Positions 1-11,075 are shown, counted from the first letter of the stretch. The stretch: 64,000 nt of DNA from Anthostomella pinea (GCA_963556695.1 CAUWAG010000012.1:744001-808000); one strand, 5' to 3'. Translations and numbers: made by a program. Notes: generated by a model not told the origin, from the letters alone.

Positions 1-2213
1 TGCTTAGCTGTTTTGTTCATTGTTCCGTGGCAAACTGGGGGATTGTCTGAGTTCTTTTTCCGTGAGAAGTGCATGATCTCGGTTTTGTCGGGATCAAATT
101 CAATAGCATTGTTATGTCCCCATTGGTTGAGCAAATGAAGGTTTTCAGAAGCCTCTGCAGCTGTTTCTTTAAGGTTCTTTCCAATACAGAGTGTTGCTAG
201 ATCATCTGCATATCCAAAGCGTCTTCTTTTCATGCCAAGTCGGGCACAGATTGGCTCTGTATACAGCATGTAGAGGATTGGAGAGACTGGTGAGCCTTGT
301 GGGAGCCCACAAGTGAGAGCTTTTATATCGGTCACAGTACCTTCAAACCGAACTCTTGCGGACCGCTCGGACATGAACGACTGGACCCATCTTATGAGAA
401 AGCCTGGCCAGCCCTGTTCTCTCATGCGAACCACCAGCCGTCCCATTAGGGCAGCATCAAAGGCCCCTTTCACATCTGATGTGACTACCGTTGCAACGAG
501 GCCTTGGTCAAGGGCCTGCTCAATATCGTGTATGAGTGCAGCTACCAGGTCAGTGGCAGAGCGCTTTGGTAGAGCTCCAAAATGTTGTGGGGCTAGAATT
601 CCAAGTTTGACAACAAACCAGGTAATTCTTTTCGCAATGAGTCGTTCTAGGCCCTTGCCAAGACATGACAGTAGCGATATTGGTCTGTAGGCCCTGGGAT
701 TGGAGTAGTCTTTCTTTCCTGGTTTTGGGATCATCACCACCTCAGCTACTTTGAATGGTTTAGGGTGGTGTCCAATCAGTAGGCAGGTCTGGAAAAGGGC
801 TCTGATATGTTCACCAATGACTGGCCAGCAAGCTTTCAGAATCCGTACTGTGAGGGTATCTACTCCCGGGGAGTTGCTCTTGGTTCCTAAAGTGCACCCT
901 TCAGCCTCTTCCAGTCCGACGTGGTATTCAAGGGGGATGTGTGGCTTGGGTTGTATGATCTGAGCGGACCAGGGGTCGATGATATCGTTGTCTGAGGTAC
1001 TTCGTTCAAGCGTGGCTGAGCGTAATGCATTTGCCTTGCTCTCTTGTGACTCGAATATTTGGTCTCCTATGATGATTGGAGGGGAACGCATTCCTGCTGA
1101 TAACTTGTGCCAAGAGACGATTCTGTATAGGTCCTTTGGCTCAGTTGCTGAATTGATTAGAGTCTGCCAGTACTCTCTCCTAGCTTTCCGAACCACGCCG
1201 CGAAATTCCCGTCGGGCTGAATTCCGTCCTTCTTGGCTTGTAGTCTGTTTGGAAAGGGCCCTGTATGTCTGAACAGCTGCTTTGCAGTCATCATTCCACC
1301 AAGCAGTGGGCCTAGATTGACGGGGCCTCTTGCCCACTGTCCTGATACAGCCTTGGATCATGTTGATCAGGCTTTGTGTAAAGGTGTCCACCTGGCCAGG
1401 GGATACACCCAGCCGGGGGAGTTCATGAATCCTGGTTTGGACATTATCTGCCAGCTCCTGTAGTTTATCGTCCGGTACTATCCAATGATTGGCCTTGGGT
1501 ACTCGGTCCAGATCTCCCTGGATTGGAATGACTATTCGTAATGTCTCATGATCTGAGGTGCACTGAAGTGCATCATTGACTGAGGCTTCAGCCATGGGGA
1601 CATCAGAGAACACCAGATCTAGTACATTTCCGTCATCATGTGTCGGGACATCTGGTTCAGAAATCAGATCCAGTCCGTGGTCTGCCATAGTTTGTGCAAG
1701 TATAGTACCACCATGATATCCTGGATTGCTTGAGTCCCAGGATGTGTCGCCAGCATTGAAATCTCCAGCTATAACGCAGCCAAAAGGTGGAGTCCATACT
1801 TCCAGAATGTCATCCACTTCCTGTGGGTTGTCACATGGCCGGTAGACACTGGCAAATGTAATGCCTTGTACCTTGACCCAGGTGATGTCTCGTGTAGCAT
1901 AGGGCCGAAGTTGATCCGCTTGAAGGTATTTTCTCACATAGATGAGAGATCTGGGCCGTGTACTGTCGCTGTCCCAGGAATCCACTGGGGAGTATATATC
2001 GTAATTGGGGTGTGTCTTTACTCCCATTCTCCTGCCTGGTGGTATGCCAACCCAGGGCTCTTGCATCAGAATGATGTCTGCTTGTTCTCCTTTATAGTCA
2101 GCCAGGTTGATGGCTAACTCTGTAGGGCCTGCACTCTTTTGTCCCCCTGCTGTATTCACAGAATGGATGACTAGATGCCCGTGTCGATGTGTTTCGTTTG
2201 ATGTACCTAACAT
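1..2213 (-). CDS. LINE ORF2: endonuclease-reverse transcriptase (Tad1-like), partial
   Basis: Reading the minus strand from the ATG at 2213, I find one open frame to the window edge (at least 737 residues) with no stop. The N-terminal third is an APE-type endonuclease with the motifs QEPW, GDFN and SDH. A linker follows, then reverse transcriptase with the first catalytic Asp in SDVKGAFDA, the GLPQGSP block and the FGYADDLA catalytic box. The start overlaps the ORF1 stop by 7 nt (ATGTTAG), a common LINE arrangement suggesting coupled translation. The C-terminal RNase H expected in Tad1 elements lies beyond position 1; related RNase H fragments occur at 14186 and 34782. No disabling change is visible, so this copy could encode an active enzyme. 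Identification is by motif, and the exact LINE clade is inferred. Confidence 0.93.
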   Translation of the reverse strand, partial: MLGTSNETHRHGHLVIHSVNTAGGQKSAGPTELAINLADYKGEQADIILMQEPWVGIPPGRRMGVKTHPNYDIYSPVDSWDSDSTRPRSLIYVRKYLQADQLRPYATRDITWVKVQGITFASVYRPCDNPQEVDDILEVWTPPFGCVIAGDFNAGDTSWDSSNPGYHGGTILAQTMADHGLDLISEPDVPTHDDGNVLDLVFSDVPMAEASVNDALQCTSDHETLRIVIPIQGDLDRVPKANHWIVPDDKLQELADNVQTRIHELPRLGVSPGQVDTFTQSLINMIQGCIRTVGKRPRQSRPTAWWNDDCKAAVQTYRALSKQTTSQEGRNSARREFRGVVRKARREYWQTLINSATEPKDLYRIVSWHKLSAGMRSPPIIIGDQIFESQESKANALRSATLERSTSDNDIIDPWSAQIIQPKPHIPLEYHVGLEEAEGCTLGTKSNSPGVDTLTVRILKACWPVIGEHIRALFQTCLLIGHHPKPFKVAEVVMIPKPGKKDYSNPRAYRPISLLSCLGKGLERLIAKRITWFVVKLGILAPQHFGALPKRSATDLVAALIHDIEQALDQGLVATVVTSDVKGAFDAALMGRLVVRMREQGWPGFLIRWVQSFMSERSARVRFEGTVTDIKALTCGLPQGSPVSPILYMLYTEPICARLGMKRRRFGYADDLATLCIGKNLKETAAEASENLHLLNQWGHNNAIEFDPDKTEIMHFSRKKNSDNPPVCHGTMNKTAK

Positions 2214-3357
2214 TGACTGACAACAATGGTATCGGCATCTCTGGGATGAGTTGTATCTGTTGTGTCGATTTGCATTGTGGTGTCTTTGTTATTATTGCTA
2301 GGTGTTGACCCAGCTTGGTTTCTGCCTGCTTCGTTGAAGGCCTTGGATCTGGCTCTTTCTCCGGCTAGCCTTATTTCCTGGATTTGCTCCCATGTGTGCT
2401 TATGGATGGTACCTTTCACAACCTTGGGGCGGGCAGGGCATTTGTCGAAGTTGGCAGCATGAGGTCCTTTGCAGTTGACACACTTTGGGATTGGTTTTTC
2501 GCACTCTCCCTGGTGTAGTGTGTTGGCGCAGTGTGCACATACTTGCTTTTCGCATCGGTAATTCCTACCATGGTATCTGAAGCAGCTTGCACACTGGTGA
2601 ACCTTGGGGGTGTGTTGAATATGCCTTGAGGTCATTGAGTGGGCAAAAAGCGTGAATGGTTTCCTTGCTGCACTGGGCAGAGAGATTATCCATGTAGTTT
2701 CTGGATCAGAATCAATCGTGTTCTTTGAGAGTATGCACCTCAGAGGTCTGTCGCCTGTTTGGGCTTCAACTTCATCGGCAACAACAGTGTCAGTAATATC
2801 GATTGTGAACCCTTCTGCACTGATGACCTTTCTTGGGCATCCATTGACCTTGTAATGATGCCAGACTGTGTGGGTCTCAATCTTTTGTGCCTTGAGAATG
2901 TCGGCAATTTCTTCTTGGAAAGCCAGAAGCTTAGCCTGAGTTGGCTTGTCCCTTGGGTGTAAGGTAAAACCAGAAGGACATCGTGTCACTTCTCTAAGCT
3001 CCTGAGGGTGGAGCTTAAGTCTTCTGTTCAGTGTAGACTTGATTCCATAAGGCTCTAGGTGGCTATTATCCATGCGGACAAAGACCCGGAGATCATCCTG
3101 CTTCTTCTTCAGTTGGTTGGCAGTGATGAGGGCGCCAGGCTGTGTTTTCTTCATGGTAATGTTGACTGTCCATGGATGCTGTCGTTGGCCAGAGGAGACA
3201 GCTTGGGCGAAGGTCATGGTGGGCTTCCCTATCCCTATCCCGCCAGGAGTGGTCTTTCTTTTGGGCAGATCTCGGGTTTCCAGCCACTCGTTCAGGCATT
3301 TGGAGAAGAAAGCGCTGAACTCCTTGGCATGAGAGTATAGTTCGGTTCCAGCTAAGC
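2207..3357 (-). CDS. LINE ORF1: gag-like protein with three zinc knuckles
   Basis: The first in-frame ATG is at 3217 and gives 336 residues. Three CCHC-like knuckles lie at about residues 209-260 (starts CASC, CAHC and CVNC), as in nucleic-acid-binding ORF1 proteins of Tad1-type LINEs. Upstream of that ATG the frame stays open and protein-like (containing GLAGTELYSHAKEFSAFF) to about 3357, where the sequence changes to the NACHT gene. The annotated Met is therefore probably internal, and this copy may be 5'-truncated inside ORF1 or start at a lost upstream codon. It overlaps ORF2 by 7 nt. It would bind element RNA in the retrotransposition particle. Confidence 0.9.
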
Positions 3358-5354
3358 CCTCGGACCACTGACGTCACTGACCTACGGGTGTCGAAACTGG
3401 AATCGCAGAAGAAACAGGAAAGGGTTTTCTGGTCTGAGTGGCGGAATTTCTCCCGGAGTATCTCGGCAAGGCAAATGGCCATAGTGGACTTCCCAGTCCC
3501 TGGGTTCCCATGCAGCCAGAGAACATTTGTCGATGCCACCGCGTGCTCAGGGCCGAGCCAGGAAGCGAGCTCTTCTGTCTGGAGTATCCATTCGCAAGTG
3601 CCTTTGGCGCGGTCACCCTTCTTGCGTTGCAGAGATTTCATTTCCTCGAAAGGATCTGTCTCGAAAAGATCGGAGTGACATTTTCCGGCTTGTGGACTTT
3701 CGGCCAGAACATCTTTTATATTAGTTAGCTAGGTCGTTTCATCTGAGCCAAAGGATCGACTTATCTTCTAGTTTGGTATCTACTGCGTGTGATTAGTATC
3801 AGCAAAAGAGCGAGGGGAGGTAAACAAGGCATTTCTCTGGGGATATACTATGACGTACTATCACGAAAGCTTCTCGTCACGCGAGGTACATCTTTGGTTA
3901 CGATCGTCTCGAGCCTTTGCCGCACAACGAGATACATGCCACGCATGTTTGAGTCATATTTTACAAGCCCTGGGTGATCAGCGTCCAGGCTGACATTGTC
4001 TTCATCAGCTTCCGTTGTTAAGCCTGTGCTTGTAGCGGACTTCTTTGTCACCAGCAGCATCTGCGGACCGGTTTTCGTGATGTGCCCATCAGCCTGCATC
4101 TGGATAACTTTGAGCATTTTACCAATAGGGGTAACTGTGTGGATCTTACCTGCACAGTCGGGGTGTACTTCGTCTCGAAAAAGGAGATGACTCGGTACTT
4201 TCCTTTGCATTGGTTGGAAAAATCACTAGAAATTCTCGCCAGATAATCGGAGGGCTCGGAGTCGCGATCAACGAGTAGTGCGTGAATTAGCTTCTCGTTA
4301 GGTTGGCCATAAACAAGACTCTGTAGCTGCTCATTTCGGAGCCCGAGATTTGGAACACCAAAAAAGAGTAATCCACAGCATGCGCGGGTCAGTTCGAGAT
4401 TAGCTTGTATGGACGATTTCTTCTGGGCGTATAGTAGTGCCTGGTCGCAATTAGCCGGGCGATTGGGTGTCCCGCAACGACCGGCAACGACCGGCTTACT
4501 TCTTTGACAAGGAGCCAGTCCAGGCTATGTCCGATGAAGATAATGGGATGGCGGGTACTCTACCTTGAGATGAGCACTGTACCGTAGATCTAGGCTCGGA
4601 CGCACATACCTCGCTACTGCTTCGGAATGCCAAGAGTTCATTGAGAAAATATGACCCCATGTCCTCGATCGACTTCCTGGAATCGCTCTTTAACAGCTTC
4701 GTGTCATAGCCGTAGATAAGTACTCGCGCATTGGGTATATCCGCGGGCAGGTAATCTCGCAGCCAGATGTCGTTGCTGCTAGGACACTTCCACGACCCGA
4801 ACGCGTGGCTTACAAGGCCGGGCACTGCAACGATGCTGGTGGCGAGACACAACAAGTTAGCAATTGATACGGCAGTCAAGTGGTGATTGTGGGTAGTCTC
4901 ACTCGACGTTGACTCGGGTTACGCCCGTGTAAAGCGGTGTGATGCCGTAGAAGTCGGAGTCGTACTTGTACTTCCGCTCTCCGCTGGCCTGTTGTAGGCG
5001 GCGCACCAACTCGATCTCTGGGATTGATGTGTGGAAAGTGGCAGTAGCGCAGGCCCAGCGGCTGTCCCTAGGGGCTAGAGCGATGCGGCTGACGCTGCGA
5101 ACAGTGTCCCGCAAGCCTGGGCCTTGTGTAATTATCGCCCTTAGTTCGCTGTCTAGGGCTGCATCGGATGTGTCAATCGGGATTTTATCGATGCATAGGG
5201 TCAGATATCGGAGAGGTCTTTCTGTAAGCAACATCTCCTTGAAAGACAACGTGTAGCGATAAAGGGCCGAAGTTAGGAGGATGGCGATAGCGGCCACTGC
5301 GAGCGGCCAGGCGCGCCCAGCCAGAACATCTAGTCGGTCAAGGACGCCAACCAT
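3358..5354 (-). pseudogene. Alpha/beta-hydrolase-NACHT (NLR-like STAND) gene cut by the LINE
   Basis: A six-exon model keeps frame: 5354-4903, 4835-4610, 4559-4500, 4440-4150, 4099-3859, 3712-3358 (last intron tentative). About 541 residues remain. In order they show an N-terminal hydrophobic segment (PLAVAAIAILLTSALYRY), a conserved region ending FYGITPLYTG, a SesB/DUF676-like hydrolase domain (VPGLVSHAFGSW, IIFIGHSLDW, FFGVPNLGLRNEQ), and the start of a NACHT domain with Walker A LHGNPGTGKST. Family members act in fungal allorecognition or cell-death signalling. The nucleophile elbow reads GHSLD where GHSLG is usual, so esterase activity is doubtful. The coding sequence ends abruptly in the NACHT domain after SVTSVVRG, where the LINE begins, so the rest of NACHT and any C-terminal repeats are missing. 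An alternative upstream Met exists at 5540. Confidence 0.82.
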
Positions 5355-5540
5355 GATGGCAATCTGTGCAGAACAACGTGTGGGGCGGGCGGTGACCGAA
5401 GCTGCCTCGGTCGGTAGGTTCGATGGTATAAAAACGCAACAAGCGATAGTGGAGAGAGAGAGATTTGCCGATGCTAAAGACAGAAAGGCTACGACAGGAA
5501 AGCCAGGAGGGGTAAGGGGTAGGTAGGCAAGCATAGGCAA

Positions 5541-6499
5541 GCATAGGTAAGTATATGCGCGCTCAGCCTTAGGGGCTGCGTCTTAATACGTCTATATAAG
5601 CGGCTGAGCAGGGCCAATATGTGACCTACTATTCCAGCATAGCCCCCGAGGCTTTCTCGCCCTTCGCACCGGCCTGCATAGTTATCGGATGGCAACTATT
5701 AGAGTATCAGTACGAGGTAAGCCAAGCCGTTTATCAACTCAAGAGGCAGATCCTAGAACCGGCTATGCATTATACATGCGCACCTGTTTCAACTAGTGTG
5801 AGATCGCAGATATCACGGTTCAGTGGTATATATTGTCGTCGCGCAAGAAAGATCGAAATATAATGAGGACGCGTGAACAGAGGACAGCGCCAAGGTATGT
5901 TCGGCGCAGGTACCCCCAATCGCTTTCACCGGGTTACCTTGAGTACCCTGACTCTTCCCCTTCTAGGCGCGTATCGAGAACAGTACAAGTCTGGCCCAGT
6001 CATATCATCTCGGACTAAGGGGATCTGGACCCTTCAGAGACTGAGAGGGTCGCGGCAAAGAGTTGTTCGATCTGCAGAAGCTTGGTGTCGATCGATCAAG
6101 GCAGAGTATGTTGCTGTGAGATCGGTGAGGGGTAAGGGCAAGGCAGAGAGGGCAAGGCAGAGAGGTAAGGCAGACAGGCGAAGACACATCGAGGTAGCAC
6201 CGCGGGTAAAAAAAGGAAACACTCCCAACCTTGTAAGCAGTCCCATCTTTATAAATCCTAAGCCTGTTTGAAACAGTGGCCTTGCGGTCTCGGTATAGTA
6301 AGTATTCAAAGACGAGGGTCACCCCAGAGTATATAAGCAAAGAGTTTCAAGCCTGAACCCGACCCGGCCTTACCCACCACCCCCAGGGTCTAGGTACTCC
6401 ATTCTGCAGCAATAATGTGCCTACCACCCGCTGCCGGGCCGCCCTTTGCATTAGAGCACCAGCTGAACTGGGACTGGACAACAACGGGCCTCTCACCCA
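5541..6499. other. No recognisable gene
   Basis: The space holds the 5' flank of the hydrolase-NACHT gene (minus) and of the DUF6601 relic (plus). Short ORFs on both strands have low-complexity composition and match no family I recognise. A GGCAAGGCAGAGAGG-type purine repeat lies at about 6130-6180. Confidence 0.5.
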
Positions 6500-7045
6500 A
6501 TGTTTGCCGGCTACCCTTATATCCTGTTCGAGGATCGACGCAAGCTGTGGGAGTTCCTCGACCAGGAATTTTGCTCGAAGGACCTAAACCAGATGGCGAA
6601 CAGGCTGTGGTGGATGTCAAAACAAGACAGCGCCAACATCTCCCCGCTCCACCGGCAACTGGTTAAACAGCGCGCCGTCATCGTCACCGAGGATCCCAAG
6701 CTGCATCTAATCTGGATCCACAACCGAATCTTCATCAAGCCGCTGCCCCGGTACATCGTCTCGTATGCATTCTGGCAGGACTACATGGGTGGCGATGGGA
6801 AAGATGCCCACGATATCCGCAGGACAGCCTTGGGCCATCTCCGTACATGGCTGTACCTGGTGAGGTACGAGTCCGACTTTCGCATCGCCCAAGACCCCAG
6901 CCTGCACCTCATCCCGCCCGACATCACATGGGACCAGTCTGCCGTTTCGCATCCGACCTGACTACGATTGTCAACCACGACGTCCCTACACGCTATACCT
7001 ATGGCGAGATTCGATTGACTAGGCTTAATTTCTACGCTCCATTCC
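6500..7045 (+). pseudogene. DUF6601 family gene, frameshifted and 3'-truncated
   Basis: Frame 1 (6500 to about 6940) reads YPYILFEDRRKLWEFLDQEF and then blocks typical of fungal DUF6601 proteins (VIVTEDPKLHLIW, RIFIKPLPRYI, ALGHLRTWLYLVRYESDFRI). After ITWDQ the homology moves to another frame (FASDL, YTYGEIRLTRLNFYAPF). Restoring one missing T at about 6940 would rejoin the frames, so this is most simply a 1-bp deletion. Homology stops near 7045, where a NACHT fragment begins, so the membrane-anchored C-terminus expected of the family is absent. Function of the family is unknown. Confidence 0.75.
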
Positions 7046-7448
7046 AGCTGCTCGAGTTGATTGTCGAGACCTCCCAAGCAACCTGCGCTAAGTGGCTCGT
7101 CTCAAGCCGCAACTGGCCGCAGATTGAAGAAGAGCTGTCCAACGTGGCGCACAGGCTATCCCTCGAAGTCAATGCGAAGTCGGTCGCAGCGGCTGTGGAC
7201 AGCTACATCTTGCACAAGGTGTCCCAACTTGTACAACGGAAGAGCTATCGAGACAACACCGCCGACGAAGTACGCCAGTACTTGTCGTCAAACGCTGACG
7301 GCACTTTTCTCTGGGTCGCCTTAGGAACTTGCGAAGACACGCCGAGGGAATGCTTTACAGAAAGTCAAGTCTTTCCCGTCGGGTCTCGATTCCCTCTATC
7401 GACAGATGATACAACAAGTTTGCGCATCGGAAGACGCCGAGCTTTGTA
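7046..7448 (+). pseudogene. NACHT/NLR C-terminal fragment
   Basis: The frame joined to the DUF6601 relic reads LLELIVETSQATCAKWLVSS, then RNWPQIEEELSNV and ADGTFLWVAL. These are blocks found downstream of Walker B in fungal NACHT proteins. At about 7325 homology shifts frame and continues as KVKSFPSGLDSLYRQMIQQ to a stop near 7448, so a few bases have been lost. It is the kind of region missing from the LINE-interrupted gene at 3358-5354, but the strand is opposite. It may derive from that gene or a paralog; this cannot be decided here. Confidence 0.72.
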
Positions 7449-8032
7449 CGTAGGTGCTTGCTCTCGTGGCAACGACCTATCGCCCACTCGACAGTCACAT
7501 CTTCTAGCCACTTGCGCGATGTCATTAGAAGTTCAGCCGCTCTCTGAGCATATACAATGCCAATCGGCGGTCTTCCGGAGTTGCTGAGATGGTCTCGATG
7601 AAGGAGGTCATAATCCTTTGAGACTTCGCGGTGAAGGGTTGGAAAGGTCGTCCGAATAGCAGCCAGGAAATTGGCAATGCGAATATTCGGAGGATATGTG
7701 ATATTCTGCCGCTGGACTTTATCCATTAGTCTGCGGTAGTTGCCTACGAACTTGTCTCCGTGATCAGGAAATCGAATGGCGGCCAGTTCATCTACAACGG
7801 ATGAGACTGCGTCGATTCTCGTGCCTGAATATGCCTGTCGCAAGGCTATCCAGATCTGATCAGGGTCAAATAAACCGGTGATACGAGCATCAGGGTTAGA
7901 CTTGATGTTCTGGGTGATAGCGAGGTAGGATAGAACTTGCGACACGACTTCCTTGCGTCCACTCACAGTTGGACAAGGCAGTCGACGACCATATCCTGTC
8001 TGTGTCATGGCCCTACTCGCCGGTCGCTGCAC
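7449..8032 (-). pseudogene. Copia-type gag fragment
   Basis: The minus-strand frame (MTQTGYGRRLPCP to about RCHESKHLRTK) has the helical gag pattern of Ty1/Copia elements in fungi, for example WIALRQAYSG, ELAAIRFPDHGDKFV and NYRRLMDKV. No protease, integrase or zinc knuckle follows; it abuts the NACHT fragment at about 7449. The open frame continues through the junction only by chance. A related Copia pol fragment lies at 35876-37430 on the same strand. Confidence 0.6.
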
Positions 8033-8235
8033 ACCGATAGGTGACGATTCCGTTTAAAGAAATCTTGGGGCTGAAATGGGGCAGACAGACAATGGCCGAA
8101 CCAATCAGCGCTGCCGCCACAGCCACAGCCAGGGCTTTGCTTTTGCTCTTTCTTACTGTGGAAAAAAGGACTCAGCTGGAACAACTCTCTTTTTGCATCT
8201 GCACCCTGCATCTGAAATGGTAACTCTATTTAACC

Positions 8236-9338
8236 ATGTCTCCGGAAACATGCCTAGCAACGCAGGTAGCAACCGAAAGGCCGACGGCACCCCCAAGTCG
8301 AGGGCCACCAAGAGAAACACAAAGGCAGACCTCTGCGAAGACATGCACGGAGGTGATGCCCCCGATGGACGGTGACACCGTGATAGCTGACCGATTGACT
8401 GGGAACATACAGACAAAGGCGCCCAATTCCACTCTGTCGCGACGCGCCATTTCGCGTATCTCTGAAGCACCGGGTCTCTCCGATAACGGCCGACCATCTC
8501 TAGGCAAGATTAGTATGCTCGGCAGCTGTGCTATTCGCTGCGATAGTCAACGGCTAACACCATGTGCAGAGCCTCGAAGCCAAGCGCCCTTGGTCAACGT
8601 CGTTCGAGAGACTCGCGATGATGCACCTTCCAACCTTGTACCGGTAGCGGACATGGGCAGATCAGGTATGTCGGTGTTGTCGCGCAAACATTACCTCTAT
8701 TCGAGATCATCTCGCTAATGCGTGTTTACTGTACAGATCTCCTTAGAAACAACAAAGTCGACGACGTGACTGCTCATAATGCCACTGCTCGACCCAATGC
8801 CCCCTCGGTCGATGAGTCTCTTGCGAAAAATACACGCAAGGGCAAAGGAAAAGTACCGCAGGGAGCCGAAGAAGATGACCGTGAAGAACACGAGATTGCT
8901 AGCCTCATTAAACACCGCATGGCTGCCGATGGAAATGGTGCTGTCGAACTATTAGTTGGTTGGGCCGGCGAAAAGGCCGAGGATGCCACGTGGGAGCTTG
9001 AGGGCGAGGTCCAGAGGAACGCAGAAGAGTCGCTGTATACGTACTGGAAAACACAGCAAGGCCGACAAAATGCGCTTTTCATCAAACCGAAGAACCCTCC
9101 TCCTGAGAGATATCACGTATTCAAGATCCTCAACCACCGGGAGAAATCAAGAGGAGGTTTTCAATTCGAGGTACAGTGGGTTGGTCATCCTGCCACGCGT
9201 GGTGAAACGTCAATGGAGGCAGAGACAAAGCTCAAGAACGTAGCGCCGGAGCTACTGGACGGATACTGGGAGAGTGTCGGCGGTCGTGCCAGCCGCATGG
9301 TGAGGCGTGGCCGTACCAAAAAGGCTAGAACCAAGTAG
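8236..9338 (+). CDS. Two-chromodomain protein
   Basis: Three exons join in frame: 8236-8512, 8570-8665 and 8737-9338, giving 324 residues. Introns have clean GTATGC/GTATGT donors, GCTAAC/GCTAAT branch sites and CAG acceptors. The N-terminal 170 residues are Ser/Pro/Lys-rich and probably disordered. Chromodomain 1 lies at about residues 176-231 (LIKHRMAADGNGAVELLVGW, DATWELEGE) and chromodomain 2 at about 250-306 (HVFKILNHREKSRGGFQFEV, YWESVGG). The tail is basic (RRGRTKKARTK). Such proteins bind methylated histone tails or nucleic acid; no integrase sequence is attached, so this is not simply a Ty3 integrase end. The start is uncertain because another ATG frame (8251) overlaps. It appears intact. 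Confidence 0.78.
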
Positions 9339-10279
9339 CCGCCCTTTCCGTTCCGTACACCAACTGCTTGTATCATGCGCGCTTCACACGCACATCGTCC
9401 CAACAGGGAAGCTAGCGTGATTATGAAGTTAGAACATGGGTTTTGCAGACTATAGCCGTCATTAAGAGAGATCCAACCTTGTGGCATCTAGCTGTCGCGA
9501 CATACAATCTAAGATGCGCTATCGTAGTGAAAATACTGTACAAAGACCCAAAGTGCAGTGGTACTGTGCAAGTAAATCGTATTTTCTAGTATTGCGATTT
9601 TAGAACCAATTTCGCTTGTCACATTTACAATATAGGGCTGAAACCAGCGCTCAAATAACGTAACGCGCCCTCTTCTGATTATCCTATTTCCAGCCCTTAG
9701 ATACCACTGTTATGACACAGAATCTTTCTGGCTCAACAATCAGAAAATAAGCCCGCCATAGCTAGCAGAAGGTCGCCACTGTCACACACTCTCCCACCAC
9801 CTCCTTATTCTCTTCCTAAGTCGTTAGACTACTTGGAGTTCCTCCGATGGCTGTTATAGGAAGGTGTCAGGGAGCCCTTTTCGTAGCCGCGGGCTTGGTA
9901 GTTGTGTACAACGGTTGTTCCCCTTTGTATCGTTTCCCTCGCCGGTGGTGCATGAGAAGGTGGAGGAGCTTCGCTCATCCTTCCCCCCTGAGGGGCAAAA
10001 ATGACTGGGGTTTCTCTTCGTTGATTTGACATGATATCCTTTTTGTTGGCCAATATACACAGATATGTGATTATAGTATGGCAGTGTAGCTCTGCGAAGC
10101 ACTTTAAGGGAGTAAGAAGACAGAGTTCGCAAGAGAAAGGCAAGGTACCGAGAGACATAACGTCTCCTTTTAAATCTTCCGCATATAAAGCACGGAGCTG
10201 CTGCTACGGTGGTGTGTTGGCCATGCACCTGGAGAATGGTACTTGTTATTACAAACGATAACGAGTCATTTTCATCCAT
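9339..10279. other. Non-coding, no clear feature
   Basis: This is the 3' flank of the chromodomain gene. Short overlapping ORFs at 9829-10279 on both strands show no recognisable domain. Confidence 0.5.
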
Positions 10280-10800
10280 TCCTCAAGTTGCCTTACGTTT
10301 TGCCTGGGATAACCGGCGCATGTAAGACAAACCGATGGAGAACGATTGGTAGTAAGACAGGCGCCAACCGCTTTACCGGGGACTGGCTGGTACATTGCAG
10401 CCAATATATTGACGCATCATATTGATCATCCATCGTCACGTCTTCATAGCCACAGTAAACCTACATGAGTCACAGAGCTTACAAAGACCTTGGACGTACA
10501 GGCTTGGATACCTGCTGAAATGATTGGTTACCACTGATAGTAAAACAGGCCCCAGCAGGAATTGGATCCAGACCAGGACGGAGAATGGGCTTAGCGTCCT
10601 AGCCTGGTGTTTCCTTGCTTCTGACATGTATGTAAATGAGTGGTCACGAGTGACTCGTAGATAGTCTCACTTAATCCCATGCATGTGTATCACACCACGT
10701 CACTGCCTCCGGCCCAATCCTTCATAGCCGCTCGACAGCATCGAGGACGCGCCATCCCACGAGGCAAATGTGCTTACTTCCGATAGACATTGCTCTCAGG
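10280..10800 (+). repeat. MITE-like dispersed repeat, composite copy
   Basis: Contains two GATTGGT-start blocks (about 10349 and 10519) and the module with ATGTAAATGAGTGGTCACG, CCATGCATGTGTATCACACC and the ending CCACGAGGCA. The same modules recur at 23615-23900, 28110-28330 and 41745-41900. The complete copy at 23615 has terminal inverted repeats, so this looks like a degraded or nested copy. Confidence 0.6.
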
Positions 10801-10904
10801 CATTCGCTATGACTCTCTTCGGAGGATTGATCCGCTGAAGGGCCAACAAGCAAGACACGGTCATCACCTCTACTACAGAAGCGTGAGGCTGCTTATTCCC
10901 CTCC

Positions 10905-11075
10905 ACTTCACGCCAAGATTACCAAGAGAGTCATTTTTAGCCACGGGTCTTGTTCAGGTAGACTTCCGTAGTAGATGACATGTGTCTATTCTAGATGCCT
11001 CTAAGCGCTAATCTTGGCCATGGCTAGGATTCGTTTTCAGAAAACTTCGGAAATGGTTGCCTAGTAAGCTGCCAC
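10905..11075 (+). repeat. Dispersed repeat shared with 26105-26265
   Basis: About 160 bp starting near AAGATTACC and ending TGCCTAGTA are alignable with 26105-26265 (shared words GCCACGGGTCTTG, GATTCGT and TTCAGAAA). No coding potential or terminal structure was identified. Confidence 0.6.

Noticed and set aside
5338..5695. Minus-strand ORFs upstream of the hydrolase-NACHT gene
   Set aside because: They overlap the better-supported frame and show only short repeated Leu/Pro/Tyr words from a CTATGCTTGCC-like repeat.
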